Origin: Aerococcus sp.
GTDB taxonomy: Bacteria > Bacillota > Bacilli > Lactobacillales > Aerococcaceae
Direction of reading: 5' to 3'
Length of the DNA stretch: 64,000 nucleotides
NCBI GenBank assembly: GCA_030528285.1
Contig: JAUMZE010000001.1
Span: forward strand, 124,001 to 188,000
Below the pieces are notes generated by a model. The model saw only the letters and a list, made by a program, of their open reading frames with translations, was not told the DNA's origin and ran no database searches. The translations under genes and the position numbers were made by a program. Each line of letters starts with the position of its first letter. The first letter of the stretch is position 1. Positions 17,720 to 26,101 of this stretch are shown one piece after another.

Positions 17720-18619
17720 TTATTTCGTTGCTACTAGGATCCCAAAATGATCGCTCACAGTTGGGTAGTTCTCACCATCAAAAACTGTTTCGTGGCGCTC
17801 AATCGCGACCTTGTTGTTGACCCACGCATAGTCGATCCGTTTGGGCGTGGACTGGCCGTGCCACCCATCAATGTCGCCAGGGATAGTGGCATCCCCTATG
17901 ACGACTGGACTCACCTTGTAGCTATCACGCAGATCCGGTGCGGTTTGTCTAATGTAGTCGTACCCCGCACCCCTTTGATCAGCAATTTGATTGAAATCCC
18001 CGAAAAGCAGTTGCTCACCATTCGCGTACTGCTGGCGGTCCTGATTGAGGATATTCCATTCATGTTCAAACCCCGTATGATCACTCTCCCACCAACTGAA
18101 GTGACCGCTATAGACGACGCGCTGATCCTCCTCAAAGACTGCCTTCACTGCCACGCGTCGCTGATAATCATGATACTTCCACATTGGATCACTCATCACG
18201 ATCTGTTCGGCAGTGAAATCCTGTTTAGAGAGGATGGCCACCCCCTCATCGAACTGCTCATACCCGATATGCGCGAGTGCCCAGGTCCAATAGTATGCCT
18301 GCTCATTCATCGCCAAAGCCCAGACGAGCAACTTTGCATAATTATCCATTCGAATAGCAATCTCATCCTGCACCGGTCGATAACGATCCATCGTCCCCAC
18401 ATCACTCACTGGATACTGGTGGAGCGGAGGGAGAATCGCTCGAAAACAAGCATCCACAACCCCTTCTGGCGATCCCATTGTCCCCTTGCGCAACTGATTG
18501 ACCTCTTGTAGGCAGATCACATCCGGACTTTCTTTCATCATAAATTCAAATACCGTTTTGAAGCTCCCCACCCAATCAACCTCATTCCACGAGTGGGTGT
18601 TCAGCGTTAAATATTTCAT
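17720..18619 (-). CDS. Endonuclease/exonuclease/phosphatase (EEP) family hydrolase
   Basis: This 299-residue protein has the complete EEP metal-site set in order: NTHSWN near the N-terminus, CLQEVNQ (catalytic Glu), GHFSWWESD, GDFNQIAD and the final SDHFGIL. The family includes DNases, sphingomyelinases and inositol-phosphate phosphatases. There is no signal peptide, so it acts inside the cell. The start at 18619 follows AGAGAGGAAAC. It lies downstream of the glucose-family PTS gene in the same direction, 72 bases away, so a shared transcript and a role on a phosphorylated substrate are possible but unproven. Confidence 0.8.
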   Translation of the reverse strand: MKYLTLNTHSWNEVDWVGSFKTVFEFMMKESPDVICLQEVNQLRKGTMGSPEGVVDACFRAILPPLHQYPVSDVGTMDRYRPVQDEIAIRMDNYAKLLVWALAMNEQAYYWTWALAHIGYEQFDEGVAILSKQDFTAEQIVMSDPMWKYHDYQRRVAVKAVFEEDQRVVYSGHFSWWESDHTGFEHEWNILNQDRQQYANGEQLLFGDFNQIADQRGAGYDYIRQTAPDLRDSYKVSPVVIGDATIPGDIDGWHGQSTPKRIDYAWVNNKVAIERHETVFDGENYPTVSDHFGILVATK

Positions 18620-18691
18620 GCCTGTTTCCTCTCTAGTTGTTACTAAGGAAAAAAGGACTGAGAACCTGCATCCTCAGCCCCATAGTATAAC

Positions 18692-20908
18692 CTATTTCAC
18701 TAAAAATGAACCGATCGTGCTCCCTTTATGGAGTTGATTTGGATCCACCACATGGAAGGAGGAAATCTCATTCATATTGGTAATGATGACAACGATCGTA
18801 GCTTCTTTCCCGGCGGATTTAATCATCTCAATGTCCATCTCCGCAATCGGATCGGCGAGGTCTACCCAGTCACCCTCTTGTACTAGGACGTTGAATGGTT
18901 TGCCCTCGAGTTCAACGGTATCTAATCCTAGATGGAGAAGTACTTCCACGCCAGTATCGGTTTTCAGCCCAATCGCGTGTTTCGTTGGGAAGATCGTGGT
19001 GACTTTCCCCTTGATCGGTGAGACAATCTGACCATCTGTTGGTTCTAGGGCAAAACCGTCCCCCATCATCTTGCTGGAGAAGGTTTCATCCTGTACCTCA
19101 GTAATTGGAATAAATTGCCCTTCTGCTGGCAGAGCGAGGAGTTCTGGCACGGCTTGTGGATGTGCGGACGTTTGCGCTATTTCCTCCACAACCGGTTCTC
19201 TCGTCTGGAAGTTGGCTTCTGGAATCTCAATGCCTGACTCTAGCGTTTCTAAGACGTCATAATGGAGAACGTCCGCTTTTGGTCCATACACCGCTTGGAC
19301 CCCGTTATTCTTCATCATCATCCCCATCGCGCCATTCTTCTTCCAGAGTTCTTCATCCCCGACTTTTCCAGGATCTTTGACACTGACCCGCAGACGCGTC
19401 ATGCAGGCTTCGACGTCCTCAATGTTGTCACGGCCACCGAGCAGATGAATGATATTGTAGACGAGCTGCTGATCACTGTCTGCACTGACACCAGCCCCCC
19501 CACTCTTCGAATCCACAGTGGTTGTTGTGTCAGCTGGAACGCCATCATAATTTCCATTGCGTCCTGGCGTTGCGTAGTTGAATTTCTTAATCATGAAGTT
19601 CGCAATGAAGTATGCCACAATCCCAAAGACCACGCAGGCAACGAGATAGTTAATGATGTCGCCTCCGATGCCCGCACTGAGCATAAGTGGCGTCCGCGCA
19701 CCAAACTCAATCATCCCGAATGAATGTACTCGCAGATGTATCAGGTCCGCAATCCCGAATGCGACCCCTTGAAGGAGGGCATACACAACATACAGTGGCA
19801 TCGCAATGAACATAAACATAAACTCAATCGGTTCGGTCACCCCTGTCAGGAATACAGAGATGGCTGTGGAGATGAACATCCCTTTATATTTGGCACGTTT
19901 ATCCATGTCCACATTACGGTACATCGCATAAGCAATCCCCATCATGATCCCGCTCGAACCGATCATCTGGCCGACTTTGAAACGAGCTGGGGTCACGGTG
20001 GCTAAGAGATGCTGATAAGCGGAGGTGTCACCCGCATTACGCAAATTAGCGAGGTCCTGAATCCAAGCAAACCAGAGTGGGTCCTGTCCCTGAACGATTT
20101 GGCCAACCTGCGCGCCCGTTGCGATCTCGTACACACCACCGACAGACGTATAGTTGATCGGAATCGTTAACATGTGGTGCAACCCGAATGGCAAGAGTAG
20201 CCGTTCCAGCGTCCCATAGAGGAATGGCGCGAAGAACGGTGCGTTGGACTGCGATTTTCCGAGCCAAATACCGAAGCTGTTAATGCCACCTTGGATGACT
20301 GGCCAAACGAATGACAACACAATCGCCGCAATCACGGACCAGAGAATCACCACAAATGGTACGAACCGTTTTCCGTTGAAGAAGGACAAGACATCCGGTA
20401 ATTTCCGGTAGTTGTAGTATTTATTGTAAGCCGTCGCTCCCAAGAAACCGGCGATAATCCCGACGAAGACCCCCATGTTCAAGGCAGGCGCTTCCAGTAC
20501 GGAGATGAAATACCCGTTCACAGGAATTGCTTGGCCGAACAAGGTATGTGTCATCGCGGTTTGATCAGCCAACATGTCTGCCGTGACACCAAAAATCGCC
20601 CCGGTCAAACGGTTAATTAACAAGAATGCAATCACCGCCGCAAAAGCTCCGCCAGCGCGATCCTTCGCCCAGCTACCGCCAATAGCGACTGCAAATAAAA
20701 TATGTAAGTTACCAATAATAGCCCAACCAATTTCAGCTAATGTACTACCGAGCGTCACCAACCACGGCAAATCCTGGTTGATCAGCGGCAGCGCATTCCC
20801 GATACTCAACATCAATCCGGCTGCCGGCATCACGGCGATCACAACCATCAATGCCTTCCCGAATTTCTGCCAAAATTCAAAGGTCAACAACTGCTTTAAT
20901 CCAGACAC
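18692..20908 (-). CDS. ptsG: PTS glucose-family EIICBA
   Basis: This is a 738-residue three-domain PTS enzyme. EIIC covers about residues 1-440, with GLHHMLTIPINY and the GVTEPIEFMFMF signature. EIIB covers about 490-570, with its active Cys in VEACMTRLRV. EIIA is about 600-735, with its active His in VLLHLGLDTVELEG. It takes up and phosphorylates glucose or a related sugar. The start is GTG 20908 after GAGGAG. It is divergent from lacABC, so the actual sugar could feed galactose-6-phosphate into that pathway; this is inference. The promoter carries cre-like sites. Confidence 0.85.
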   Translation of the reverse strand: MSGLKQLLTFEFWQKFGKALMVVIAVMPAAGLMLSIGNALPLINQDLPWLVTLGSTLAEIGWAIIGNLHILFAVAIGGSWAKDRAGGAFAAVIAFLLINRLTGAIFGVTADMLADQTAMTHTLFGQAIPVNGYFISVLEAPALNMGVFVGIIAGFLGATAYNKYYNYRKLPDVLSFFNGKRFVPFVVILWSVIAAIVLSFVWPVIQGGINSFGIWLGKSQSNAPFFAPFLYGTLERLLLPFGLHHMLTIPINYTSVGGVYEIATGAQVGQIVQGQDPLWFAWIQDLANLRNAGDTSAYQHLLATVTPARFKVGQMIGSSGIMMGIAYAMYRNVDMDKRAKYKGMFISTAISVFLTGVTEPIEFMFMFIAMPLYVVYALLQGVAFGIADLIHLRVHSFGMIEFGARTPLMLSAGIGGDIINYLVACVVFGIVAYFIANFMIKKFNYATPGRNGNYDGVPADTTTTVDSKSGGAGVSADSDQQLVYNIIHLLGGRDNIEDVEACMTRLRVSVKDPGKVGDEELWKKNGAMGMMMKNNGVQAVYGPKADVLHYDVLETLESGIEIPEANFQTREPVVEEIAQTSAHPQAVPELLALPAEGQFIPITEVQDETFSSKMMGDGFALEPTDGQIVSPIKGKVTTIFPTKHAIGLKTDTGVEVLLHLGLDTVELEGKPFNVLVQEGDWVDLADPIAEMDIEMIKSAGKEATIVVIITNMNEISSFHVVDPNQLHKGSTIGSFLVK

Positions 20909-20983
20909 AACAACTGCTCCTCTCTATATGCACAAACCACAACATATCCATTCACTTGTTTAGCGAAAAACAGCCCAGCTTTC

Positions 20984-20997
20984 TGGTACCGTTTTCA
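20984..20997 (-). promoter_or_regulatory. cre-like CcpA site in the ptsG leader
   Basis: On the minus strand TGAAAACGGTACCA matches the cre consensus TGWAANCGNTNWCA except one position. It sits just downstream of the predicted ptsG transcription start. Confidence 0.65.
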
Positions 20998-21007
20998 TTC
21001 CGTTAGT

Positions 21008-21036
21008 ATCATACCATGAAATCGGTTGCGTGAAAA
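21008..21036 (-). promoter_or_regulatory. ptsG promoter overlapping a cre-like site
   Basis: On the minus strand TTTTCA (21036-21031), 17 bases, then TATGAT (21013-21008), with TGG before the -10. The spacer contains CGCAACCGATTTCA (21017-21030), one mismatch from cre, so CcpA could block RNA polymerase directly. Confidence 0.6.
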
Positions 21037-21129
21037 GGAAAAGTTTTAGACGGTTTTATTTTCTTAAAGGAAAGCCAGTTTATCTAGAAATGTCTTGCTT
21101 TCTTTTAGGTTAGTTATGGCTGTTTATAA

Positions 21130-21143
21130 GGAAATCGGTTGCA
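21130..21143 (-). promoter_or_regulatory. Second GAAATCGGTTGC repeat, cre-like
   Basis: TGCAACCGATTTCC on the minus strand repeats the core of the site at 21017-21030 and matches cre at all but one conserved base. The remaining DNA in 20909-21523 holds no gene that I can support. Confidence 0.5.
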
Positions 21144-21428
21144 TTATTTCACGTGTGGATTAATCCGCTATTGAATGGCTGTCCTCTCTTTTTCTCATTC
21201 TATATTCGCCATTTCTCATCTACGCTTCGTTTGATCTTTCTTTTTCGTTCTTCACGGACGCGCCACATTTTACATTGAACAATCATTTGATCATTATTAA
21301 CTGATTACTCACAGGTTCAAACAGATGTTATCACTCTTTTTACGTACGTCTATCTTCATTGAAAAATCATTATTAGAAGGTATATCCACTTATATCTTAC
21401 TTTTCCTATTCTTTCTCGGGGTCTTTCG

Positions 21429-21457
21429 TTGACAGTTGGGTAAGAAAGTATTATCCT
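21429..21457 (+). promoter_or_regulatory. Candidate lacA promoter
   Basis: TTGACA (21429-21434), 17 bases, then TATCCT (21452-21457). The -35 is consensus and the -10 weak, as expected for a regulated operon. Confidence 0.45.
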
Positions 21458-21523
21458 TTAATTGAACAGTTTCAAACATAAAATGTTTGATTTTGAAAGA
21501 TTAAAGACAGAGGAGTGTCAAAT

Positions 21524-21952
21524 ATGCAAGTCGTAATTGGTACCGACAAGGACGGAATGAATTTAAAAGAAACACTCAAGGCTTTCTTAACTGAAGAAGG
21601 CCATGAAGTTATCGACGTAACCGAAGAACCTGCCGAAGACTTCGTGGAATCGACTAACGCCATTATCGAAGCGCTCGAAGCTAACGAAAAAGCGGTGGGC
21701 GTTGCGATCGATCGTTTCGGTGTGGGCAGTTTCATGGCAGGATCCAAACATAAAAACATGGTGGCTGCAGAATTATCGGATGAGCGAACCGCTTATATGA
21801 CGCGTCGCCACAACAATGCCCGCTTGATCACCATGGGGCAGGATATCGTCGGTGTGGAACTCGCGAAGAATATCGTGCGTGAATTCACCTCTACGGATTA
21901 TGATGGCGGTCGTCACCAAGTTCGGGTGGACATGCTGAACGAAATGCTGTAA
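21524..21952 (+). CDS. lacA: Galactose-6-phosphate isomerase subunit LacA
   Basis: This 142-residue RpiB/LacA-type protein ([16 protein letters not shown] start) carries the [15 protein letters not shown] and [14 protein letters not shown] segments typical of LacA. With LacB it converts galactose-6-phosphate to tagatose-6-phosphate. ATG 21524 lies eight bases after AGAGGAG; the in-frame GTG at 21515 is too close to that box to be the start. It is the first gene of lacA-lacB-lacC on the plus strand. Confidence 0.93.
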   Translation: MQVVIGTDKDGMNLKETLKAFLTEEGHEVIDVTEEPAEDFVESTNAIIEALEANEKAVGVAIDRFGVGSFMAGSKHKNMVAAELSDERTAYMTRRHNNARLITMGQDIVGVELAKNIVREFTSTDYDGGRHQVRVDMLNEML

Positions 21953-21984
21953 TCATTCACATCATCATTGAGGAGGTATCACTA

Positions 21985-22500
21985 ATGAAAATTGCAATTG
22001 GAAATGACCACATTGTTACAGATATGAAAATCAAAGTTGCCGACAAGCTCCGTGAAATGGGACATGAAGTGATCGATGTCGGCACACATGGTTTTGTTCG
22101 GACCCACTACCCGATCTACGGCAAAAAAGTCGGCGAACTCGTTTACAACGGCGACGTTGATTTCGGGGTTGTGATGTGCGGAACCGGTGTTGGGATCAGC
22201 AATGCCGCTAACAAAGTAGAAGGTGTCCGTGCCGCTCTCGTTCGTGACATGACCTCTGCGTTGTATGCACGCCGGGAACTCAATGCGAACGTCATCGCAT
22301 TCGGTGGAACGATCTCCGGGGAATTTCTTATGGAAGACATCATCGAAGCATTCATCAACGAACCATACCAACCAACCGACGAAAATAAAAAACTCATTGA
22401 AAAGATCAGTACCCTTGACTCCCATGATCCCAAAAAACATGATCCTAAACTCTTTGCTGATGAAGAGAAAAAATGGGCAGAGGGCTATTATCACGACTAA
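21985..22500 (+). CDS. lacB: Galactose-6-phosphate isomerase subunit LacB
   Basis: This 171-residue partner of LacA has [13 protein letters not shown] at the N-terminus. The catalytic-type [23 protein letters not shown] loop and the [15 protein letters not shown] segment are present. It supplies the active-site Cys of the heteromeric isomerase. TGAGGAGG stands directly upstream, 32 bases after lacA. Normal length, no oddities. Confidence 0.95.
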   Translation: MKIAIGNDHIVTDMKIKVADKLREMGHEVIDVGTHGFVRTHYPIYGKKVGELVYNGDVDFGVVMCGTGVGISNAANKVEGVRAALVRDMTSALYARRELNANVIAFGGTISGEFLMEDIIEAFINEPYQPTDENKKLIEKISTLDSHDPKKHDPKLFADEEKKWAEGYYHD

Positions 22501-22573
22501 TTCGCTAAAAATATGGTATGATAGAGGTAGATCTGTCTATCGCTATCCATAACCACGATTTAGGAGGAAAACG

Positions 22574-23509
22574 ATGATTTTAACTGTCACATTAAATCCA
22601 TCCATCGATATATCCTACCCCCTCGATCATCTCCACATTGACGATGTGAACCGCATCAAGCAGGTGAGACGCACGGCAGGAGGAAAAGGCCTCAATGTTG
22701 CCCGCGTCGTGAGTGAACTCGAAGAAGATGTCATTGCGACCGGTTTCGTTGGTGGAAATTATGGTGAGGAACTCAAACAATTACTCGATCGTGATGGGAT
22801 TCAGCATGATTTCACCCCGATTGCAGGCGATACGCGCGAATGCATTGCGATTCTCCATGACGACGGGAATCAAACGGAAATCTTGGAAGCGGGTCCTACT
22901 ATCAGTCAGGAAGAACGTTCAGCTTTCATTGAGAATTTCAAACGGCTGATTCAACGCGTCGAAGTGGTTGCCTTCTCTGGGAGCCTCCCACAAGGCCTCA
23001 AACCAGGATTCTATGCTGAACTCATCGCCCTCTGTCACAAACAAGGGGTGAAGACGTTACTCGATACGTCCAATGCGAGTCTGGAAGCCTCCCTTCACGC
23101 CAAAGAAACGCCTTATCTGATTAAGCCAAACGAATCCGAACTGGAAGCCCTCCTCGGAAAAAGCATCACGAACGGCGACGAACTCAAACAATGTCTCCAA
23201 GATGATTTGTTGAGTCCGATCGAATGCGTCGTGGTCTCCCTCGGCAAGGGTGGCGCGCTTGGTAAATTCCAAGACCACTTCTTCAAGGCGAACATCCCGC
23301 ATCTGCCAAATGTGGTCAATCCAGTGGGCTCCGGGGACGCAACGATCGCCGGTTTCGCGGTGGCTATTCAACAGGGCCTCAAACCGAAAAACATCATGAA
23401 ATATGGGATGACATGCGGTATGTTGAACGCCCTTGAAGCAACAACCGGCCACATTGATCGCAGTCGGTTCCAGGAATTGTTTGACCAAATTGATATTAAA
23501 GAAGTCTAA
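22574..23509 (+). CDS. lacC: Tagatose-6-phosphate kinase
   Basis: This 311-residue PfkB-family kinase starts with ILTVTLNPSIDISYPLD. It has the GGKGLNVARV substrate motif and the C-terminal signature NPVGSGDATIAGFA with the catalytic Asp. It phosphorylates tagatose-6-phosphate to the 1,6-bisphosphate; by homology alone 1-phosphofructokinase activity is also possible. Position after lacAB decides the name. GGAGG precedes the ATG. No lacD aldolase follows: the next gene is a regulator. Confidence 0.9.
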   Translation: MILTVTLNPSIDISYPLDHLHIDDVNRIKQVRRTAGGKGLNVARVVSELEEDVIATGFVGGNYGEELKQLLDRDGIQHDFTPIAGDTRECIAILHDDGNQTEILEAGPTISQEERSAFIENFKRLIQRVEVVAFSGSLPQGLKPGFYAELIALCHKQGVKTLLDTSNASLEASLHAKETPYLIKPNESELEALLGKSITNGDELKQCLQDDLLSPIECVVVSLGKGGALGKFQDHFFKANIPHLPNVVNPVGSGDATIAGFAVAIQQGLKPKNIMKYGMTCGMLNALEATTGHIDRSRFQELFDQIDIKEV

Positions 23510-23535
23510 CTTATACTTTCTTTTTTCTGTAGGCA

Positions 23536-23570
23536 AAGGCAGGTGGACTCGAGTGCCATCTGCTTTTCTT
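23536..23570 (+). terminator. Terminator after lacC
   Basis: GCAGGTGG (23539-23546) pairs with CCATCTGC (23556-23563) with one G-U and TTTT follows. It is moderate, so partial read-through into the regulator is likely. Confidence 0.6.
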
Positions 23571-23590
23571 ATGGGTAGAAAGGAATGCTC

Positions 23591-24349
23591 ATGTTAAAAG
23601 AAGAACGTAAATATCATATTCTTAAGAAGCTCGACACGCTGGGATCGATCAGTGTCACTGATATCGTTAAAGAGTTAAATGTCTCAGATATGACGGTACG
23701 CCGCGATTTCGATGAGTTGGAGTCGAGCGGTAAATTGAAACGGGTCAGAGGTGGTGCGATCTCCACGAACGGGAATTTCATCTCGCACGAACTCTCCCAC
23801 ACGAACAAACGCATTATTCATATCGAACAGAAACACCAGGTAGCCAAGAAAGCGCACGACCTGATTGTCCCGGGTGATACGCTATTCTTGGGTCCGGGCA
23901 CAACAATTGAAATTCTTGCCAGCCTCATCGATCAGGAGAATCTGCGCATTATCACCAACTGCTTGCCCGTGTTCCAGACGTTGAATAATAGCGATCTCGA
24001 TATCTCCCTCTATCTGATCGGTGGTGAGATTCGCCGCATTACTCAGTCCTTCCACGGGGACATCACCACTCAAACCCTCTCCAACATATATTTCGATAAG
24101 GCATTTTTCAGCTGCAACGCGATCTACAACAATGACGTCATGACCTCCGCCGTTGAGGAAGGCACCTCGCAGAAAATCGCGTTGAATAATTCCGCGTTAA
24201 AATTCCTCATAGTCGATGATTCTAAAATCGGTAAGAAGGACTTCTACACCTACTATGACCTGAATGACATCGATACCCTAATTATTAACGACGAACCGAG
24301 CGCCCTCCAAAATATCACTGCTGATGTGAATATCATGGTGGCAAAGTAA
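23591..24349 (+). CDS. DeoR-family repressor of the tagatose pathway operon (LacR-like)
   Basis: This 252-residue protein has an N-terminal DeoR HTH (SVTDIVKELNVSDMTVRRDFDELE) and a C-terminal sugar-phosphate-sensing domain with LFLGPGTTIE, TNCLPVF and LIGGEIRR motifs. The family binds phosphorylated sugars, tagatose-6-phosphate in LacR. ATG 23591 is preferred over 23585 because AAAGGA then stands six bases upstream. It follows lacC in the same direction and probably represses lacABC. Confidence 0.85.
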   Translation: MLKEERKYHILKKLDTLGSISVTDIVKELNVSDMTVRRDFDELESSGKLKRVRGGAISTNGNFISHELSHTNKRIIHIEQKHQVAKKAHDLIVPGDTLFLGPGTTIEILASLIDQENLRIITNCLPVFQTLNNSDLDISLYLIGGEIRRITQSFHGDITTQTLSNIYFDKAFFSCNAIYNNDVMTSAVEEGTSQKIALNNSALKFLIVDDSKIGKKDFYTYYDLNDIDTLIINDEPSALQNITADVNIMVAK

Positions 24350-24381
24350 AGTGAGAAGCATATTTGATTACTATAAAGAAG

Positions 24382-24457
24382 GCTTGCGATAGATGACACG
24401 CACTCTCTAGTGATTATAAGAGAGAACACTGTCACCTCACTCATCGCAAGCTTTTTT
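24382..24457 (+). terminator. Branched hairpin terminator after the DeoR-type gene
   Basis: The outer arms GCTTGCGAT and ATCGCAAGC are perfect, with inner CTCTCT/AGAGAG and TGACA/TGTCA pairings, followed by TTTTTT. Confidence 0.8.
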
Positions 24458-24545
24458 GAGATTAGATGAGGATACGTCCCTTCTTTATAATTAGTAAATT
24501 TTGGTTATTTATTTTGTTTTATTGATGTAAATCAACCCTTATTAT

Positions 24546-24574
24546 TTGAGAGTACCATATACAGTTGTTATAAT
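24546..24574 (+). promoter_or_regulatory. Promoter of the secreted bacteriocin-like gene
   Basis: TTGAGA (24546-24551), 17 bases, TATAAT (24569-24574). It is a strong sigma-A match 50 bases ahead of the start codon. Confidence 0.75.
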
Positions 24575-24623
24575 AGACTTAGCGTAGTAGTTTAGTTTTA
24601 ATAAGATAAGGAGAGATTATTTT

Positions 24624-25154
24624 ATGAATTAAAAAAAAGGACTATACGCAATTACAGTAGCTATTACTTTAGCATCCACTGCGATGCCTATTGTATCTGC
24701 CCATGCTCAAACTCGTGTTCCCTCAAATGATTCATATCTGAAGGAAGGTAGTGTAGGGAATCTTAAAGAAAATATAAGTAAATACGCTCATATAGAAAGA
24801 GATGGCGACAAAGGGACAATCACTTTACATGATTCAGATATAATTAAGGCTTTAGACGAATCTGGATATGATGTTTCTTCCATTCCTACAACTTTTGCGG
24901 ATGGTCAAACTAAAGTTGATGTTATTTCTTGGTCAAATGGTGATGCCGATATCTATCTGAGTAAAGGATTTTTAAACACAACTTCATCGGCTGGCCTTTC
25001 TGCTATAACTGCAGCCTTGGGTAGCTTATTACCTGGAGCTGGATGGGCAGCAGCTATTGGAGCGATTTCTGGTGCGCTAGGGGCTCAATCCTTTGAAAAT
25101 GGAAAAGTATTTCAGATTCGAGGATTTTCTTATCAAGGATCCTATGATCAATAA
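24624..25154 (+). pseudogene. Secreted bacteriocin-like protein with a stop at codon 3
   Basis: A good promoter, AAGGAGAG box and ATG 24624 lead into ATG-AAT-TAA, and then the frame stays open to 25154. If TAA (24630-24632) were AAA, the product would be a 176-residue preprotein. It would have a Sec signal peptide (lysines, LYAITVAITLASTAMPIVS, cleavage after AHA) and a mature domain with a Gly/Ala-rich hydrophobic stretch (LSAITAALGSLLPGAGWAAAIGAISGALGA) near the C-terminus. That stretch resembles membrane-active peptides. The gene is AT-richer than its surroundings. No other start restores the signal peptide; the internal ATG at 24684 would give a cytoplasmic product. Function unproven. Confidence 0.65.
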
Positions 25155-25217
25155 TTAATAGTATATAATCCATACCTTTATGTGATCCTGTCTATTTGCG
25201 ACAAGGAGGGACCATTT

Positions 25218-25409
25218 ATGAAATATGCTTTTAACCAAACACTGACGGTGATGGGAGGCGTCTTTCTGTTAGTTTTGATCCTTAATCAGATCACTGACAT
25301 TGACTTTTTCGGGCTCTATTCATTCATTACCTATATTACTTTTGCGCTTGTCTACTGCCTATTTACGTACCTCAGAAAAGGTAAAGCAATCGATGAGTCT
25401 AATCACTAA
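25218..25409 (+). CDS. Small two-helix membrane protein, possible immunity partner
   Basis: The protein has 63 residues, starting at ATG 25218 after AAGGAGGG. Two hydrophobic helices (about residues 6-24 and 30-48) are joined by a short acidic loop, with a charged tail (LRKGKAIDESNH). It lies 63 bases after the secreted bacteriocin-like frame in the same direction with no terminator between. Gene order and size fit the pattern of bacteriocin and immunity pairs; that role is inference. The frame itself is intact. Confidence 0.6.
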   Translation: MKYAFNQTLTVMGGVFLLVLILNQITDIDFFGLYSFITYITFALVYCLFTYLRKGKAIDESNH

Positions 25410-25427
25410 AAGAAAATAAGATCAAAA

Positions 25428-25474
25428 ACAAGGGAGTGGCCCACCAACACTGTGGCGAGTCACTCCCTCTTTTT
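25428..25474. terminator. Bidirectional terminator between the bacteriocin-like pair and the sulfatase operon
   Basis: GGGAGTG (25432-25438) pairs with CACTCCC (25461-25467). A-rich left flank and T-rich right flank serve both convergent units. Confidence 0.8.
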
Positions 25475-25479
25475 GACTG

Positions 25480-26071
25480 TTATTCTGCTTTGAGTTGAGA
25501 AAAATCGTGATTGATAATCTCCACCAGGGTAAATGCGCCATCTGCATATTCAAATTTCAGGATGCCGCAATTACGCAAGCGCGATTTCTGATCGACCTGC
25601 TGATTCTCTTCCCAATAACGCATAAAGGCTCGACACGCTCCCCCGTGCGAGATGGCGAGTACACTGTGATAGTCTGGGCGCGCCATGATCTCTCCCAACG
25701 TTTTGGCGAGGCGTTCACGCACCCCCCATTTTCCCTTCGCCGTGATAATATTTTTTGAAGAAATCTCCATAAGGCAATGGCGGATGGAGGCCCTCACTCT
25801 CCCCTTCGATCGTGCCGAAATTCCACTCCTTGAGCCCCTTCACCCGCGTATAGGGCATATCCGTCATGAGTTCCAATGTGTCACTGGCGCGCTCCGAGGT
25901 CGAACTGTAAGCGTGATCGAACGTGATGTCGTGGTCTTTGAAATATTGGCCGGCGATTTTGGCCTGGGCGATTCCACGCGCTGTCAGTGGCGCATCACAC
26001 CAGCCCTGAATTTTATGACGTACGTTGAAGAGCGTCTCGCCATGTCGTACCAGATATAAGTAATCTGTCAT
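25480..26071 (-). pseudogene. Histidine phosphatase (phosphoglycerate mutase-like), frameshifted
   Basis: The N-terminal frame (from ATG 26071) has the phosphohistidine motif LVRHGETLFN and continues to residues GEGKMGG. The C-terminal frame resumes with RERLAKTLGEIM and includes the second catalytic His in AISHGGACRAFMR. The break is in a run of six C at 25722-25727; one base less joins both halves into about 196 residues, the usual length. It is the last gene after the formylglycine-generating enzyme gene, 30 bases away. Either a real slippage mutation, a phase-variable tract or a sequencing error. Substrate unknown, perhaps a sugar phosphate from the same operon. Confidence 0.8.
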
Positions 26072-26101
26072 ATAGTTCCCAGCTTTCTATTGAATAGATA
26101 T

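Noticed and set aside
17747..18511. Plus-strand open frame of 254 codons
   Set aside because: Antisense of the EEP hydrolase with all catalytic motifs on the other strand; no RBS or family features.
22501..22540. Internal promoter before lacC (TATGAT at about 22517)
   Set aside because: No convincing -35 box at a proper distance.
25182..25217. GTG start for the small membrane protein
   Set aside because: The AAGGAGGG box lies just before ATG 25218 and the extra residues are unlike a membrane protein N-terminus.
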